From: Dichotomocladium elegans
Taxonomy: Eukaryota; Mucoromycota; Mucoromycetes; Mucorales; Lichtheimiaceae
Reading direction: 5' to 3'
Length of the DNA stretch: 64,000 nt
NCBI GenBank assembly: GCA_025716815.1
Contig: JAIXMN010000006.1
Location: forward strand, 496,001-560,000
The position numbers were made by a program, and so were the translations under genes. Position 1 is the first letter of the stretch; each line of letters begins with the position of its first letter. Below the pieces are notes generated by a model. That model made no database searches, had not been told where the DNA came from, and saw nothing but the letters and a program-made list of their open reading frames with translations. Positions 13,668-24,123 of this stretch are shown piece by piece.

Positions 13668-14085
13668 CTTAGCTTACGAGACGGTGGGACATGTTTGTGC
13701 GAAGAAGCATTGGTTGATTGTTGGGAATCGCGAATTCGAAAAGGCGATCGGGCGGGTACTGAGGGCGAGTTGCTGGTTCTGGTGAATGGGCCACTACGAG
13801 ACATTAAAAAGTGATCGGTCTCGCTCTCTATGGAGAAATGCTTCTCCGATTTCCGGCTGAACCAGTCCATATCATCGTCAAAGCGAGATCCACCTCCAGC
13901 CCCACTCCTTTGGAAAGTGTAGCCATTGGAGCGATCTAGTTTCAGGCCAGCGGGTCTGTCATCATCATCATCAAAAGATATCCGGGCCAGCGGAATCTAG
14001 TTGTTTCAGGTACATAAACGAGTCAGTGAGTCTATCTGATTACAGGCTTGAGGTGTTATGTTGGATTCTTCATTACTGTATTCAT
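11406..14085 (-). CDS. Uds1-domain coiled-coil protein (up-regulated during septation)
   Basis: Inferred exons on the minus strand: 14085-14077 (a 9-nt start exon, uncertain), 13996-13678, 13614-13295 and 13199-11406, about 813 residues. The family is shown by the segment split by the third intron: 'DELLKQVLVSQALVDADNY' and 'LPFEKVDELKK' followed by 'QQAILRDQIDNLRLRL' and 'KQVRDACNSLVQL', the pattern of the fungal Uds1 domain ('SQALVD..YK.LSFEEVEELK ... ETK.RDAA.SL'). The rest, from about residue 330 on, is long heptad coiled coil rich in E, Q, K and R. The N-terminal part is low-complexity (Asp run, Ala/Thr run) and probably disordered. Uds1 proteins are linked to septation and cell division in fungi, with no known enzymatic activity. 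The second intron contains a long TA repeat. If the 9-nt start exon is wrong, the first in-frame ATG would be at 13870. Confidence 0.8.
13632..13664. repeat. (TA)n microsatellite inside the Uds1 intron
   Basis: About 33 nt of uninterrupted TA dinucleotide. It lies between the donor at 13677 and the acceptor at 13615 of the second inferred intron, so length changes would not alter the protein. Confidence 0.95.
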
Positions 14086-14250
14086 TGGAGTTACGGAAAG
14101 AAACAAATGTGGTGCGTATGCGTTGAGGGAAAGTTAAACGGGAATGAAAATAAAAACAACAAGCAAAAAGTCGCTATGTCTCTCTATTGTATAAAGGCCC
14201 AAAAAAATAGGGAAATTGTTGCATTTGAGAAAGCAGGTTACACAAACCCT

Positions 14251-15761
14251 CTATTTCGCTAACGTGGGTCTGATTTGGCGATGGTAATCGTATTCCAGAG
14301 TCCAAGTCTCCTTGCCGGCCAGGACGTCTTTGCACAGGTCGCTGCAGGTCTTTTCCATCCGTGCTCTGCAGGTGGCACATTGAACAAACAAAAGATGACA
14401 CTGGGTATTGGCGCAGTTGTGCATGGTATCGCACGCCGAGCCGCACTGGTAGCAGCGGGCCAGAACATCGCGGGTGATGCGCTCGCCACGCCGGTCATCG
14501 AATGTGAAGTTCTTGCCTCGAAAAAGGGATTCGTCCTTGTTTGGGTTGTTCTTCATGTATTGGCCGTACGCAGTAATTCCGCCTTTCAGCTTATATACAC
14601 ACACACATACACACACGCGCGCGCGCGAAAACCCCAAATATAACTTTAATTAAGTCTACTGCTTTTTTTTTTCTTGCTCTCTCTCTCTCTACCTCCCCTT
14701 TTTTTTTTATTTAATGAAAAAAAAACTTACCATTCTAAGATTCTTTCCAAGACCTTTCTTGTGGAAATATGAGGATGCCACGTCGCACCGAATCCCGCCA
14801 GTGCAATAAGCGTAAACAGCCTTGTCAGGGTTTTGTCGGATTAACTTTTCTAGCTCGTCCATGCCCTCACGGAAGGTGTCGACATCCATCTTGATTGCGT
14901 TGTCAAACCGCCCGATCTCACTATAGCCAAAAAGAACCGAGATTGTTTGCGCGGATACATCAGGTGAGAATCTATCGGGAAGGGGGGGGAAAACACCTAC
15001 TACTCATAGTGATTCCGCATGTCGACTATCAGCGCATTGGATCCATTTTCCTTCAATTCTTTATGCCAGACACTCGGTTCAAGGTGCTGCTGCTCCTGTA
15101 CGACCATGTCTTGGGCAGGCAACACATCCCGAATGGCCACAAGCTATATTATGTTTGCCAATGTATAGACACATCACAAAAGACAAGGAGGGAGGGGCGG
15201 GTGGATTGTCGCCCCGATAGGACGCACAAAAGTGGTTATCCCATCTCGTCTGCCCCCTTTTATAGATCACTCACTCCCCATCCAGCTGCTGCTGCTCTCT
15301 GATTGACTTACGTTCTCTTTGATGAGCACGCGCAGTTTCCGAAAACAAGGTGCCTCGAGGTCATCCAGACCTTCGGTATACGAAATGGGACCTAACCCGA
15401 GCCCATCGAAAAATTGCCGCATCGAAGCCAGGGCGCTGACAGGCACAGCCATCTGGCAATTGATACCACTGATACCTTGCTCAGGCGCAAGATAAATGCG
15501 GCCCACAATACCCAGCTGAGCAAGCCGCTGTTCAATGTCTTCCTTCAGCCGCTTGACCTGGTCTTGCGATAGGCGCGTGAGGCGATAGAATGCCACAGGT
15601 CGGTATCGTTCCGCGGTCATGCCTGTTACCACATGCACCGGAGCGCCGAGATCGCCATGCTTCGCACAAAACCAGCGATGTGCCCCAACGGGCAGCGCTC
15701 GATGTTGCAATCGCCAGGCCAATCGATGCCGGACGCAATTACCAAGAAGTGACAAATTCAT
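14251..15761 (-). CDS. TrhO/TSTD2-like rhodanese-domain protein
   Basis: Exons on the minus strand: 15761-15312, 15143-15001, 14920-14731 and 14589-14251, 373 residues. The protein has an acylphosphatase-like N-terminal domain ('VAFYRLTRLS', 'RIYLAPEQGISGINCQMAVP'), then a rhodanese domain with the active-site loop 'YCTGGIRC' (Cys about residue 237), then a Cys-rich tail with CxxC and similar pairs ('CYQCGSACDTMHNC', 'CHLLFVQCATC'). This order is that of bacterial TrhO (YceA), which hydroxylates uridine-34 of tRNA, and of eukaryotic TSTD2. The exon 2/3 join restores 'NHYEYEIGRFDNAI', a signature of the family, and so fixes the splice. The basic, Ser/Leu-rich first 35 residues could be a mitochondrial presequence. 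Whether the fungal protein modifies tRNA is inference. The intron before the last exon carries a CA/CG repeat. Confidence 0.88.
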
Positions 15762-15899
15762 TGCTTCCTACGTGGGCCGGGAGCGGAGAAAGATGCGCAC
15801 AAACAAAAACAAAGGAAAAGGCATTGGCGGAATTTTTTCTTTGGTCATATATATAAAAAGGGTGGGTGGGGTCTCTACAGATCTGTTCTTTCTTTTACC

Positions 15900-16803
15900 T
15901 CACCAAGGAACATCTATAGGCATATTTTCTGCTTTTGCAATACCTTGTGTTGCAACCATTTCTGCGCTGGCCACACAGCCCTCGAGTAAGGGAATGCCAG
16001 GCCAACTGTACGAGCCTACAAACCAAATCCCGCTCAGGCCCTGACACCTACCCAACCGGAGCGATTGGGTATCCGCCTCTTCGGTTGGCGTGAAGAGTCC
16101 GTCGAGAATAGCCTTTTTGGATGCGAGGGTCACTGTGGCGCGTTCGAACCATGCTTTAGACAAAATCTGAGCTGGATCTGGAGACACGCATGGATTCGTG
16201 GTCTGCATATAGATCGTTGATCCGTCCCGAAATGCGCTATGAGTCAGGTTGAGAATGTGAGTTGTCATGGTAGTATCATGAGGATATGGGACGATGTTGT
16301 CTGATGGAAGGGTTGGTCGGACAGAGGTATCAAGCGAGGCAAAGTTCAGCGAGCGCCATGCCTGACGGTCGTGGGGAAGCAGCCGATCGTCAGTGTGGTT
16401 AATTACGATGGCTTTGTCGTACTGAAATTGATCGAGAATGGTGAGAGAGGACCGGATATCGTCTGCAAGACGTTTGTGTTTTGCGACAGTGCTGTCCAAG
16501 TGATCGAGACAACCATGCAGGATTCGGCTTGCCTGGTTGGCTTGGGTGGCGAAGACGACATGGTGGAAGTGGTAAATGTTCCCTTGTGCATCGTGCAGGT
16601 CGAGAACGTACCCGGGTGTGTCGCTCGGACGGATCGATACAATTTGTGTTCCGAGATGGACATGATCCAGAGGATCAGAAAGCGAATCTACAACTTTCCG
16701 TACGCCTCCGGAAACAACGTAGGACTCCTGAAAAAGGCCCATTGCCATATACTCTGCATATGCAGCAACGTTCAGCATCATGTACACTTTAATGCACCGC
16801 CCT

Positions 16804-16851
<48 letters not shown>

Positions 16852-17743
16852 TGCCCAGCCACCCTTCTCCGCCTCATCATACCAAGGATATCTGCAGCAG
16901 GATAATCGAGCATCGACTTCCATGAATTGGTGCACACAGCCGCAAAAAGTGGGACAAACACTTCGTGGACAAAATAAGGGTGGAAGCGATTCTGTTCAAA
17001 CCACGTGCCTAGGGTCATATGGAAAACGGGATGCTTCGAGTTGTAGAGATGTCCACGATACCGCAGCCATAGTGCGAGAGCCATGAGCCATATGTAGGAA
17101 ATAGAGACAATGTATAGCTTGTACCAGGCATTGATGATATTGGCAACATATCCAGTAAACCCTGCCTCTGCTGATGACGACGATCCTGCTGATTCCAAGA
17201 ACCCGATTGTTCGCGATCCACTGTACGTAAGATGCGCAATGTTGGTGGTATATGAGGCAACCTTCTCAGCAGGAGCAGAGATCGATTCGCTGGGGGATTG
17301 AATGCGGTACCAGCCAAAGCTGAATTTAGCTGGAAGAACGGGAATTCTCAGGTGATCGTAAAGGCGAATAAGATGGTTATAATAGCCTAGAGAAACGAAG
17401 CAACCATATTTAGCAAACAAACAAAAAAAATCTAACGGCAAGGTACCTGACATGAATGATCGCATGGGGACCTGTATGGTGTATTACAACGACATCACGT
17501 ATCGAAAACATAGAATTAGCGCCAGCCATATCCCCAACCAACAAGACGTACGTCTATCCGAAACTCGTCATTATCGACACCGATCGAGACAGATGCTGCA
17601 TCCATGCCGAGTTTCTCTCCTTTCTCGAAGAGGTGGGGCTCATATTGATCATTACTATTTTTCCCCGATAATATGTACGCGGTGGTAAGCCCAGCAAGGC
17701 CAGAGCCAATGACGGCAACTTTAACTCTGTTCTGACTTTGCAT
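15900..17743 (-). CDS. FAD-dependent amine-oxidase-like oxidoreductase (COG2907 type)
   Basis: Exons on the minus strand: 17743-17552, 17471-17447 (25 nt), 17386-16883 and 16786-15900, 535 residues. The N-terminus has the Rossmann FAD motif 'VAVIGSGLAGLTTAYIL' (GxGxxG with a downstream acidic residue). It is followed by 'IDVPMRSFMSGYYNHLIRLY', which is reconstituted only across the 25-nt exon and is typical of the 'predicted NAD/FAD-binding' COG2907 proteins often found beside cyclopropane-fatty-acid synthase genes. The C-terminal 'GIWFVGSYSWPGIPLLEGCVAS' is the usual FAD-closing segment. A hydrophobic stretch around residues 150-175 may associate with membrane. The substrate is unknown. Two introns are multiples of three without stops (60 and 96 nt) and so look coding in a simple ORF scan; the second is mostly a CA/GT repeat. 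Confidence 0.85.
16806..16848. repeat. (CA)n microsatellite in an intron of the FAD oxidoreductase
   Basis: About 43 nt of CA repeat. It lies between the donor at 16882 and the acceptor at 16787 of the last intron of the minus-strand gene. Confidence 0.95.
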
Positions 17744-19724
17744 GCAACAAAGTGTTCAAAAGGGAAGAGGATGTTATTTTTTTTGCGAAAAGCAGATCCT
17801 CTCCCCTTTATTTTCACCTTTTCAATCACCGCGCAGTAAAGCTGCGAGTGGTGGTGGTTGGGGGTGGGGGGGAGAAACATGCGCTGCCGGGAGTTCTTTT
17901 CTTTCCCTCCTAGCAATTTTTTTTTTTGCTTGTTTCTTTATGCGACCTGAGCATATGTATTGAACACCCTGGTACTATGTTCGGGAAGGCAACTGCTCAT
18001 AAAGGATCTGCAGGATAAACAGGTTGCGCCAACACTTGGGGCGGGGAGAACGCAAAAATCGATTACTCAACGTAATCCGGTTTTCTTGTGAAACATCCGC
18101 ACGAGCAAAACGGCAAAGTCATGCAGACCTAATATCACGCAAATGCAATGCCAAGTAATTATCCTGATGTGATGGGAATATTCGATTGAGAGAAGACTCT
18201 TGCGTTATAGGTTACTTGATGAGAAACGGAATTCTCTTGATTGGATCTGTTGATTTTCAACGCGCATTTACCGTCATCAGCCCCTTAAGGCACTTAATCA
18301 GAGCATGGATTGGGATTCTTTTTGTTTTTGGGTGACGCTGTTTGAAATGATTTCATCCACACATGCCATGGGTGCATGATCGAAGGGTGATGCAGGACCG
18401 ACTTGAAAATAGATTTTTTTTTACGTACATGCTTCAAAGCGAACACGTCCTTCTACTGTGCGGTTTTCGGCGAATAGCCATGATATAGTATATCGTGCGG
18501 GTCATATACTATGTGACGCTGCATTCTCTCTTGTGATCGTACATAGCTTGGCATACAGTGATGCTGAGCAGTCTAGTCTGACTGATGTACTACGCTGGGT
18601 CACAAGTAGTAGCTATCACGAAAAGATCAATCTTCATAGCCAGGCGTGAGATAACGGAAATATCCTCGTACAAGACCCTTGATTTCCCCTTTTTCTTTCC
18701 AAGCATCTACATATTTTGGTCGAGTTATACGGCCGTCCGGACGGGAATGCTACTGTTTAAATTTGACTCATCCGCGCGTATGCTAAGCAGGCTTTTGTTG
18801 TCTTTTTCATGCAAGACAGATTTTCATTCATTGTTTTTTTTTCTCCCTGTCAACTGTCTATAGATGACATTCTGTATTTTGTAAGTTTTGACAAGGCGTG
18901 AAACTATGCTTCTCAGGTTGCCTATATGGCCTCTATCAAGCGGAATTCTCGGATTAGATTGCAGCAGGCAGGTGGTGCGGGGTGGGTGAAGTCTCATAAG
19001 TGTCTTATTTGGCGCGCTGCGGCCTCATGACACCTCCTTTCATTGCGTGAGAAGTTTGAACCAGGCACAACGTCAGCGGGTGTGCTCGTCGGTTTTTTTT
19101 TTTTTTTCCTTCAAGCGAACCATCCCTCCGGCTTGTCTTTTCAGCCAGACATTCTCTACAGTGAGATAGCAAAAGCGCTCTTGTCTTTCAAAGGCCGCTC
19201 TTCAAAATGGCCTTGTTGCTACACAGGTATTCATGTGCACGATACTAGCGATCGTAACCAAATCCAGGGTGCATAACATTCCTATGCGACTGATGATTTT
19301 CTCCATTTATTAGTTTCGTTTCGTTAAGAGCGTTGTTTATAAAAGACAGCCCTCTCGGCTCTTCTGCAAATAAAGCAAGAGCAAAAAAAAATGAGGTGAT
19401 AAGTACCAAGGATGAAGGCTGAAGTGCTAAGAGGGAGCCATGAGTAACGCGAAATTTTACTGGTGCTGAGTCCAAACCCAAAGCTTATTTTATTGCAACA
19501 TGCTTGTCGTCGAGGAAAAATAGCTGTAGTTATTATATTCTCGGATTTACGGATATATACAGAAGAAACAGGAAAAGGAATCAAGGAGGAAGAGAGAAAG
19601 GATATAGATCATAGTAGATATTGAGAGGTATGTGGATTCACAGAGAGCACAAGGGCAAACAAAAGATGTGTCAACCAAAGGAGTCATCGGCCGATGAGTT
19701 GAGGTGCAACGTCGCCGCAGACAT
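17744..19724. other. Long intergenic region, no gene seen
   Basis: About 2 kb between the FAD oxidoreductase start and the 3' end of the G-gamma gene. Only short ORFs without family features occur on either strand, with several poly-T or poly-A runs (for example 18414-18422, 19092-19108). I see no tRNA-like B box and no repeat structure. Part of it must be the 3' UTR of the G-gamma gene and the promoter of the oxidoreductase. Confidence 0.6.
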
Positions 19725-20022
19725 CTACATGATATTGCAGCATTTGTTTCTTGATGCAGGGTGGAATGGGTCTTCTTTCTTATTCGAGTGTCCCCAGACG
19801 GATGGGACCAATGGATCATGCGTATTTTTGCAAAAGTCCATGACACTTGTTTATCTGTCAGGACGATGTGCTACTTATGGAATTATCGAGATTATCTTAC
19901 CGTGTCGATGATTCAGAAACAGTCGTCCGAGGGATATCGAGCAACTCTCGGAGACGTTGGTTATATTCGAGAAGACGGTTCAACTTTGCCTCAGATAAGT
20001 TTTGAGTCCTTCTTGCGTTCAT
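19725..20022 (-). CDS. G protein gamma subunit
   Basis: Two short exons on the minus strand, 20022-19901 and 19845-19725, give an 80-residue protein missed by ORF-length filters. The N-terminal helix reads 'LNRLLEYNQRLRELLDIPR', a close match to fungal G-gamma ('L.RL.E.NQRLREQLD.PR..VSEAS'). The second half has 'HDPLVPSVWG' and 'KKEDPFHP', the fungal DPLVPS-WG signature, and the protein ends CCNIM, a CaaX prenylation box preceded by a likely palmitoylated Cys. It would pair with a G-beta subunit at the plasma membrane in pheromone or nutrient signalling. The intron is 55 nt; the acceptor AG at 19846 is the one that avoids an in-frame TAA just upstream. It is divergently arranged with LYS4, sharing about 290 nt of upstream sequence. 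Confidence 0.88.
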
Positions 20023-20308
20023 TAGGTTTCGTATGATTTAGAGAAGAACGAGAATAAAAGAGGAAGAACAAAGAAGGATGTGGTGCGTTTTGGATGTGGA
20101 GCACGTTTAATCACCAAAATGGGTGGGATGCGATAGAACAAAAAAGCGGTGCCGGAAAAAGGTTATGTGACAGTGATTTCCTTCTTTGGAACCGATGATC
20201 TGTCGCCCATTGATGATAATCTGCCTTCGCTTGTCAAATTTAATTCACGACATCTTTCCATTTCTCCCTTGTCTCTTCTTCTTCTTCTTCTCCCCACTCT
20301 CTGGACCC

Positions 20309-22581
20309 ATGCTCGTCACTATCTCGAAGACTAACCTGCTGAGATCCGCAGCAGGTGCTCGCCGCCTGATACCCTCTGCCTTATACTGCAGATCTTTTGC
20401 CAGCACGAGCGATGCTACTGATACCCAGAACTTGATCGAGAAGATCGTGCAGAAGTATGCTCTTGATTTGCCCGAGGGCTACAAGGTCAAAAGTGGCGAT
20501 TATGTATCGATTCGTCCTCATCATGTGCTTACGCATGACAATACTGGCGCAGTGATTCCCAAGTACGCTTCCTTTTTCTTCTTCTTGCATATATCGATAA
20601 ACAGCAACTTATGCTTTCTGCCAGGTTCAAATCGATTGGTGCCACCAAATTCTTTGACCCCAAGCAACCCGTCTTTGCACTTGACCATGATGTGCAGAAC
20701 AAGACGGAGAAAAACTTGACAAAATATAAGAACATTGAGAAGTTTGCGCGTGAGCATGGCGTTGACTTTTACCCTGCAGGACGTGGTATTGGCCATCAGG
20801 TGATGATTGAGGAAGGATACGCATTCCCACACACGTTGACAGTGGCGTCCGATTCGCACTCAAACATATACGGTGGTATTGGTGCGGTGGGAACGCCCAT
20901 TGTGCGTACGGATGCAGCTGCGATCTGGGCGACAGGTCGTACATGGTGGCAGATCCCACCCGTTGTCAAAGTTGAGCTTCAGGGTACGCTTCCTAAGGGC
21001 GTGACGGGAAAGGATGTGATCATCAGCCTGTGTGGTCTGTTCAACGAGGATCAGGTTCTCAATACCGCAATCGAGTTTCATGGTGCTGATGCTCTGTCTG
21101 TTGAGGATCGTCTTGCGATTGCAAACATGACAACGGAGTGGGGCGCCCTTGCTGGCGTGTTCCCCGTGGATGATAAGACCATCGAGTACCTCCGCAAGCG
21201 CATGCGCCGCATTGCTCTCACCCACTTTGAGAACAAGAACCTCCCGCCCACGCCAGCCGGCCAGGAGTTTGTCCATCCCCGTATTAACGACCAGACCATC
21301 CAGGCCCTCATCGACAACCCCATCGCCCCGTCGGCGAATGCCACATACGCCAAGAAACTCACGCTCGACCTGTCCACGTTGTCTCCGTACATCTCTGGAC
21401 CGAACTCGGTCAAGGTCGCCACGCCGCTTGCGGAACTGGAGGCGAAGGACATCCGCATCAACAAAGCCTATCTTGTCTCGTGTGTCAACTCACGTGCGAG
21501 CGATCTCCGCCAAGCAGCTGAAGTGCTGAAGGGCAAAAAGGTCAAAGAAGGCGTCGAGTTTTACGTTGCGGCTGCTAGTTCTGAAGTACAGAAGGAGGCG
21601 GAGGAAACTGGCGACTGGGCTACGCTGCTCGAGGCTGGTGCCAGGCCGCTCCCTGCTGGTTGCGGTCCCTGCATTGGTAAGTTTGCAAGAGCTAATGGTG
21701 CAAGGCTGGTAAGAAAAGCGGAATTGACCTGCTTGTGTGTGTGTGTTTTTTCGGGTGTAGGCTTGGGCACGGGTTTGTTGAAGGACGGCGAGGTCGGCAT
21801 TTCTGCAACCAACCGGAACTTCAAAGGCCGCATGGGCTCGCTGTCCTCCCTGGCCTATCTTGCTTCGCCCGCCGTAGTTGCTGCCTCGGCCGTTGCAGGC
21901 AAGATTGCGTCTCCATCGAGTGTGAGCGGTGAGGGTATCCAGGCACCTTCCACTGTGCCCAAATTCACCATCGAGACCCAGACTGCGGCGTCCTCCGATG
22001 ACACTGCCTCATCAGCTGCGGAGGTGCTTCCCAATTTCCCCGCTATCATTCGCGGCGAGCTGCTGTTCTGCCATGCCGACAATTTAAACACCGATGGAAT
22101 CTATCCCGGCAAATACACCTACAACGATGACATGACTCTGGAGGATATGCGGAAGGTGGTGATGGAGAACTACGACCCTGAGTTCGTCAACATTGTCAAG
22201 GAAGGTGATGTTCTTGTGGGCGGCTTCAATTTCGGTACGGGCTCGTCGCGTGAGCAGGCTGCCACAGCCATCAAGTCACGTAATATCCCCATCATGATCG
22301 CCGGCTCGTACTCTGATATCTTCAAGCGCAATTCAATTAACAATGCGTTGTTGTTGATCGACTCGCCTGAACTTGTTCAGGATCTCAAGCAAGAGGTTGG
22401 TACGCGTGACTTGACGCAACGCACGTCCTGGAAGGTCGCTATCCACGTGGCTGAGGGTCGTCTGGAGGTCACCAAAGCCGACGGTTCCGAGAAGGTTTAC
22501 AAGGTCGGTGCCTTGGGCAAGAGCGTTCAAGAAATCTGGCTCGACAATGGTCTTGAAGGCTGGGTCAAGGAGCGATTGTAA
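20309..22581 (+). CDS. LYS4: Homoaconitase, mitochondrial
   Basis: Converts homocitrate to homoisocitrate in the alpha-aminoadipate pathway of fungal lysine synthesis, in the mitochondrial matrix. Exons 20309-20562, 20625-21676 and 21761-22581 give 708 residues (yeast Lys4 has 693). An N-terminal presequence rich in R, S and A precedes '[11 protein letters not shown]'. The homoaconitase-specific run '[19 protein letters not shown]' and '[16 protein letters not shown]' separates it from TCA-cycle aconitase. The three 4Fe-4S ligands are Cys371 (in 'CVNSRASDL') and Cys431/Cys434 (in 'CGPCIG'). The swivel domain carries '[21 protein letters not shown]'. Intron 2 (84 nt) is a multiple of three with no stop, so retention would insert 28 residues right after the CGPCIG cluster loop. 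The start is the ATG at 20309, since the upstream in-frame ATG at 20186 adds an unlikely Phe-rich leader. Confidence 0.96.
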
Positions 22582-23015
22582 TAACCCGAGGCTCGTTGTC
22601 ATCCCTTACCTCTGGACTCGTACACGTATCGGCATGCTTTCGTTTGTTTAAAGAAACAGTCTCTCATAGTCCTCGACTTTATCCGCATCTCCTCTACGTA
22701 TCCATCTCCCCGCACCCAATTACATACAAGCACATACACATTGTCTCTATATCTATCTTTTTTTATTTCCTAGAATATGGTATTCATTACGCTGGACGCA
22801 TATCATATAAAAAAATAACGCGCGCGCGTTTGAGTTCCTGCGCCTATCTTCCCCTCCCCCTTTAAAAAATGGCCAAGACAATGGGCCAACCCTGACGAAA
22901 GCATTGTTGGATGTTTGACTCCGCAAAAAAAAAAAGTTAAGGCATTTTCATAGGTTGGGTTCGTTCTTGGCTCTCGCTTCCTTCTCTTCTGTTTCCCATC
23001 GACTTCCTACTTGCA
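22582..23015. other. Intergenic spacer LYS4-SFT2
   Basis: 3' flank of LYS4 and promoter region of SFT2. It has a CG run (22819-22828), poly-A tracts (22865, 22926-22935) and pyrimidine-rich sequence before the SFT2 start. I see no gene. Confidence 0.6.
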
Positions 23016-24023
23016 ATGCCGTTTGGGTTCTTTTCATCCAGCTATGATGACCAGGGGACCATGGACGATGGTGAGTTCATATTCATCTAGCTTTGAGACG
23101 ACGCATCGTCCCGCATGTGTATAGTCATTGCTGAGCTTTGGGGGAATGTTTTAGGTTCCTGGAAATTCTTTGGTCTCGACCGAATGCAGCGCATGTATGC
23201 GTTTGGTGCTTGGTAAGCCTACGAAAAAGCGCGGGGGGATGCTATAACTGGGACGAGGATGGGATGTTATGTATATATGTTTTGCTTACACGCGGATACA
23301 GCTTTGTTGTCGGCATGGTTATTTCTATTCTGGTATTGCAGACATTATGAAAGAAAATCGTTTTCCTCTTGACGTTTTTTTTGTGTGTGTGATCTGGGGC
23401 AGTCGACCCTATGTTTGATAACGGTGAACGTGACGCTGTTTGCCATTCTTTATAGTATCGGCAATGTTGTTTCGTTATTGAGGTAAAAGAGACGCGCGCG
23501 CCCCAACTCAGGGCTAGAAAAAGCAAAAGTTATGAAATCTCATGTTGCCGGAAAAAAAAAATCCAGCATGACGTTCATCGTCGGTATTCCCAAACTCGCC
23601 AAGACAATGTTTGCACCAGGTACGTTCTATTCATCCGATCTCCCCCCCTCCCAGTGTATAGGCGCTGATTGGAATCCCATTGTACATAGTGCGGTTCTGG
23701 GCAACGACAATCTACCTTGTACTACTCGTACTGACACTTGCTCTTTCGATCTGGGTAAGACAGAGGAGACCGGAGATCGTCCATTTTCTGATCTCAACTT
23801 GGTTTGTTACCCTTCGTAGCTCAAGAGCTTCCCGCTTTCCATCGTCTTGGTAATTGCTCAGTTTTGCGCGCTTGTGTGGTATGCGTAAGTATCTGGGTGG
23901 GTGGATGCTGTGGCAATAAGAGCACAAACTCTAAACCAGGTTATTCCCTTCAGCGCAAGTTATATTCCATACGGGCGCGAGCTCATCCGTCGCTTTTTTG
24001 GAAGTTGTATCACTTCCATATAA
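23016..24023 (+). CDS. SFT2: SFT2-family vesicle transport protein
   Basis: Eight small exons: 23016-23070, 23155-23212, 23302-23332, 23403-23482, 23567-23619, 23690-23754, 23820-23884 and 23954-24023, 158 residues, all phases consistent. Sft2 is a tetra-spanning Golgi membrane protein acting in fusion of endosome-derived vesicles with the late Golgi. The spliced product shows a short cytoplasmic N-terminus, 'SWKFFGLDRMQRMYAFGAC', then four hydrophobic segments ('FVVGMVISIL', 'LFAILYSIGNVVSLL', 'IYLVLLVLTLALSIW', 'SIVLVIAQFCALVWY'). Loop motifs are 'FIVGIPKLAKTMFAP' (family 'F..G...QLK.MF.P.R..AT') and a terminal 'ASYIPYGRELIRRF'. No exon exceeds 80 nt, so the gene is easy to miss. The last acceptor (after 23953) was chosen because it restores 'WYAASYIPYGR'. 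Confidence 0.88.
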
Positions 24024-24123
24024 CCGGCTATCCCACATTGTTTATCCGCTGCTACGCACACCTATATACATATCTATATATATATATATATATATACTAT
24101 CTATCTACACGCACGCTTGTACT

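Noticed and set aside
18458..18863. Short ORFs in the 17.7-19.7 kb gap
   Set aside because: Below 100 codons, no conserved features, interrupted by poly-T runs.
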